Source: Synechococcus sp. LA31
GTDB taxonomy: Bacteria > Cyanobacteriota > Cyanobacteriia > PCC-6307 > Cyanobiaceae
Direction of reading: 5' to 3'
DNA length: 64,000 bases
Assembly (NCBI RefSeq): GCF_018502385.1
Contig: NZ_CP075523.1
Coordinates: forward strand, 558,001-622,000
Made by a program: the position numbers and the translations under genes. Below, piece after piece: positions 63,232 through 64,000 of this stretch. Every line of letters begins with the position of its first letter. Position 1 is the stretch's first letter. A model generated the notes under the pieces. The model saw only the letters and a list, made by a program, of their open reading frames with translations. It did not search any database and was not told the DNA's origin.

Positions 63232-63369
63232 ATGCGTCTGAGCTGGAGCCAACACCTCATCGCTTCGCGCACTGTGCAGCAGGTGGGCGATGAAGAGGTC
63301 GGCACCGCTCTGGCGTTGATGGGCATGGCTTTGCTGATCCTGCTTCAGGATCTGGAAGCCAATGTCTGA
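63232..63369 (+). CDS. Possible 45-residue membrane mini-protein
   Basis: ATG 63232 opens a 45-codon frame: MRLSWSQHLIASRTVQQVGD, then EEVGTALALMGMALLILLQDLEANV. The middle to end is hydrophobic. Composition is natural, but no ribosome site or homologue could be checked. It lies in a gap otherwise without genes. Confidence 0.4.
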   Translation: MRLSWSQHLIASRTVQQVGDEEVGTALALMGMALLILLQDLEANV

Positions 63370-63462
63370 TCTCAGCCATGGGTAACAAGCGTCACACCTT
63401 CATAAAGTCTTCCGCTGCAGTCGTTGTTGTACTTGTACGAATGGGTGGGTTTCCTTCGTAGG

Positions 63463-63472
63463 GTTCGCGAAC
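63463..63472. repeat. Perfect 10-base palindrome GTTCGCGAAC
   Basis: The palindrome lies 16 bases before a possible GTG start at 63489, in a promoter-like region that also has a TTGTAC-TTGTAC direct repeat at 63427-63438. It could be a regulator site; nothing identifies it. Confidence 0.3.
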
Positions 63473-63488
63473 TTTCAAATTGCTGTCC

Positions 63489-63671
63489 GTGTCGGACCGT
63501 CATCGTTCTCTTCAGCCCGCCAGCTTGAAATGGCAGGCCGACGGTGAACTCTCACCGCAGGATGTATTCAACTTAATCTGCCGCCTCCGATCGGTTGAAC
63601 CGGGTGAAACCAGTAACGAGCTCTGGAGGCTTGGCCAGAAATATCCCTCACGCGGCCCCCAGCAGGCTTAG
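63489..63671 (+). CDS. Possible small protein (60 residues), non-ATG start
   Basis: A frame without ATG: GTG 63489 or TTG 63480 would give 60 to 63 residues, with SDRHRSLQPASLKWQADGEL then SPQDVFNLICRLRSV and a basic end. No family is recognised. Its stop (TAG 63669-63671) interlocks with the stop of the convergent glycogen phosphorylase gene (TTAG). Confidence 0.35.
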   Translation: MSDRHRSLQPASLKWQADGELSPQDVFNLICRLRSVEPGETSNELWRLGQKYPSRGPQQA

Positions 63672-64000
63672 GGCGCTTTGTTGCTCGCCCCAATCGGATG
63701 GGGCTTGAGCGACCAGATCCGCTCGGCATACTCGCTGATGCTGCGATCACTGCTGAAGAACCCGCAATTCATGGTGTTGATGATCGAGGAGTGACTCCAG
63801 CCTGCAGGATTGCGCCAGGCCTCATCTACGGCGTTTTGAGCTCGGCTGTAATCGGCAGCGTCGGCAACCACCAAAAAAGGATCGCTCTGGCTGAGATTTT
63901 CAAGCAGTGGGCGAAAAAGCTCACGATCGCCCTCGCTGAAATGTCCGCTGCCGATTAACTCCATCGCAGCTTTTAACGAAGGGTTCTGGTCTAGGAATGG
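63668..64000 (-). CDS. glgP: Glycogen phosphorylase, C-terminal fragment cut by window edge
   Basis: The minus-strand frame is open to the window end and gives the last 110 residues. SGHFSEGDRELFRPLLENL, DPFLVVADAADYSRAQNAVD, FFSSDRSISEYAERIWSLKP are the C-terminal signature of glycogen/starch phosphorylase, which releases glucose-1-phosphate from glycogen with pyridoxal phosphate. The catalytic and cofactor parts lie outside the window. An internal ATG at 63964 is not the true start. Confidence 0.93.
   Translation of the reverse strand, partial: PFLDQNPSLKAAMELIGSGHFSEGDRELFRPLLENLSQSDPFLVVADAADYSRAQNAVDEAWRNPAGWSHSSIINTMNCGFFSSDRSISEYAERIWSLKPHPIGASNKAP

Noticed and set aside
63427-63438. 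TTGTACTTGTAC as a LexA box
   Set aside because: The half-site spacing is two bases, whereas the cyanobacterial LexA consensus needs four between GTAC and GTWC.
1-64000. tRNA, rRNA, CRISPR or insertion sequence
   Set aside because: I looked in every gap over about 70 bases for T-loop consensus, regular repeats and terminal inverted repeats with transposase frames, and saw none.

Overview
The window is chromosomal DNA from a GC-rich unicellular picocyanobacterium, most likely of the Synechococcus/Cyanobium (alpha-cyanobacterial) lineage. The support is a photosystem II D1 gene (psbA), an NDH-1 subunit (ndhD), cytochrome c6 (petJ), Ycf51, several proteins of cyanobacteria-restricted families (DUF1824, DUF2605, DUF2854, DUF3153), a TGS-less threonyl-tRNA synthetase and dense packing with many 1-4 base gene overlaps. 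It reads as ordinary core genome. I found no rRNA, tRNA, CRISPR array, insertion sequence, prophage or integrase.

Layout. 1-5.0 kb: arginine biosynthesis (argB) with DUF2854 and DUF3153 membrane proteins, facing priA. 5.0-6.9 kb: the principal sigma factor RpoD behind a 415-base leader. 6.9-10.8 kb: a polyprenyl-phosphate-sugar set (GT2-GtrA fusion, GT39 transferase, PAP2 phosphatase) plus DUF1824. 10.9-17.3 kb: hemC, a ClC channel, ppa, an M32 carboxypeptidase, OsmC, DUF2721 and a DCC thiol protein. 17.4-20 kb: an EF-hand/dockerin-like protein divergent from a YjbQ-cupin-PCD-GAP run, with a CRP-type palindrome between them. 20-25.3 kb: clpB coupled to an MscS channel, small exported proteins and petJ. 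25.4-33.5 kb: hemE with an epimerase, glgB, a CocE-type hydrolase and Ycf51. 33.5-41.2 kb: a TamB-like giant, a ROK kinase, proA, folB and a lipase-like hydrolase. 41.3-43.6 kb: three uncharacterised membrane proteins, one with a serine-hydrolase triad. 43.6-57.2 kb (minus strand): an unrecognised 463-residue protein, an M3 peptidase, ndhD, thrB-glk-thrS, a GH104 endolysin-like enzyme, trpS, an RG-rich protein and a CDF metal exporter. 57.3-64 kb: a DUF697 pseudo-GTPase, psbA, an alpha/beta hydrolase, an SDR protein, a second GT2 transferase, several mini-genes (one resembling NblA) and the C-terminus of glycogen phosphorylase.

How the genes fit together. Tetrapyrrole synthesis (hemC, hemE) and photosynthesis (psbA, ndhD, petJ) sit beside carbon storage: glgB, glgP and two unrelated glucokinase-type enzymes. 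The amino-acid steps present are argB, proA and thrB. Proteostasis is represented by clpB and two metallopeptidases. Cell-envelope work is represented by TamB, the lipid-linked sugar set and GH104.

No dramatic new system stands out. The leads I consider most worth checking are the CRP-type box at 18188-18205, the membrane-hydrolase trio at 41.3-43.6 kb, the NblA-like 58-residue protein at 62877-63053, the histone-like N-terminal tail on RpoD, and the strand-specific hairpin upstream of clpB. Functions come from reading motifs by eye; no database search was possible.
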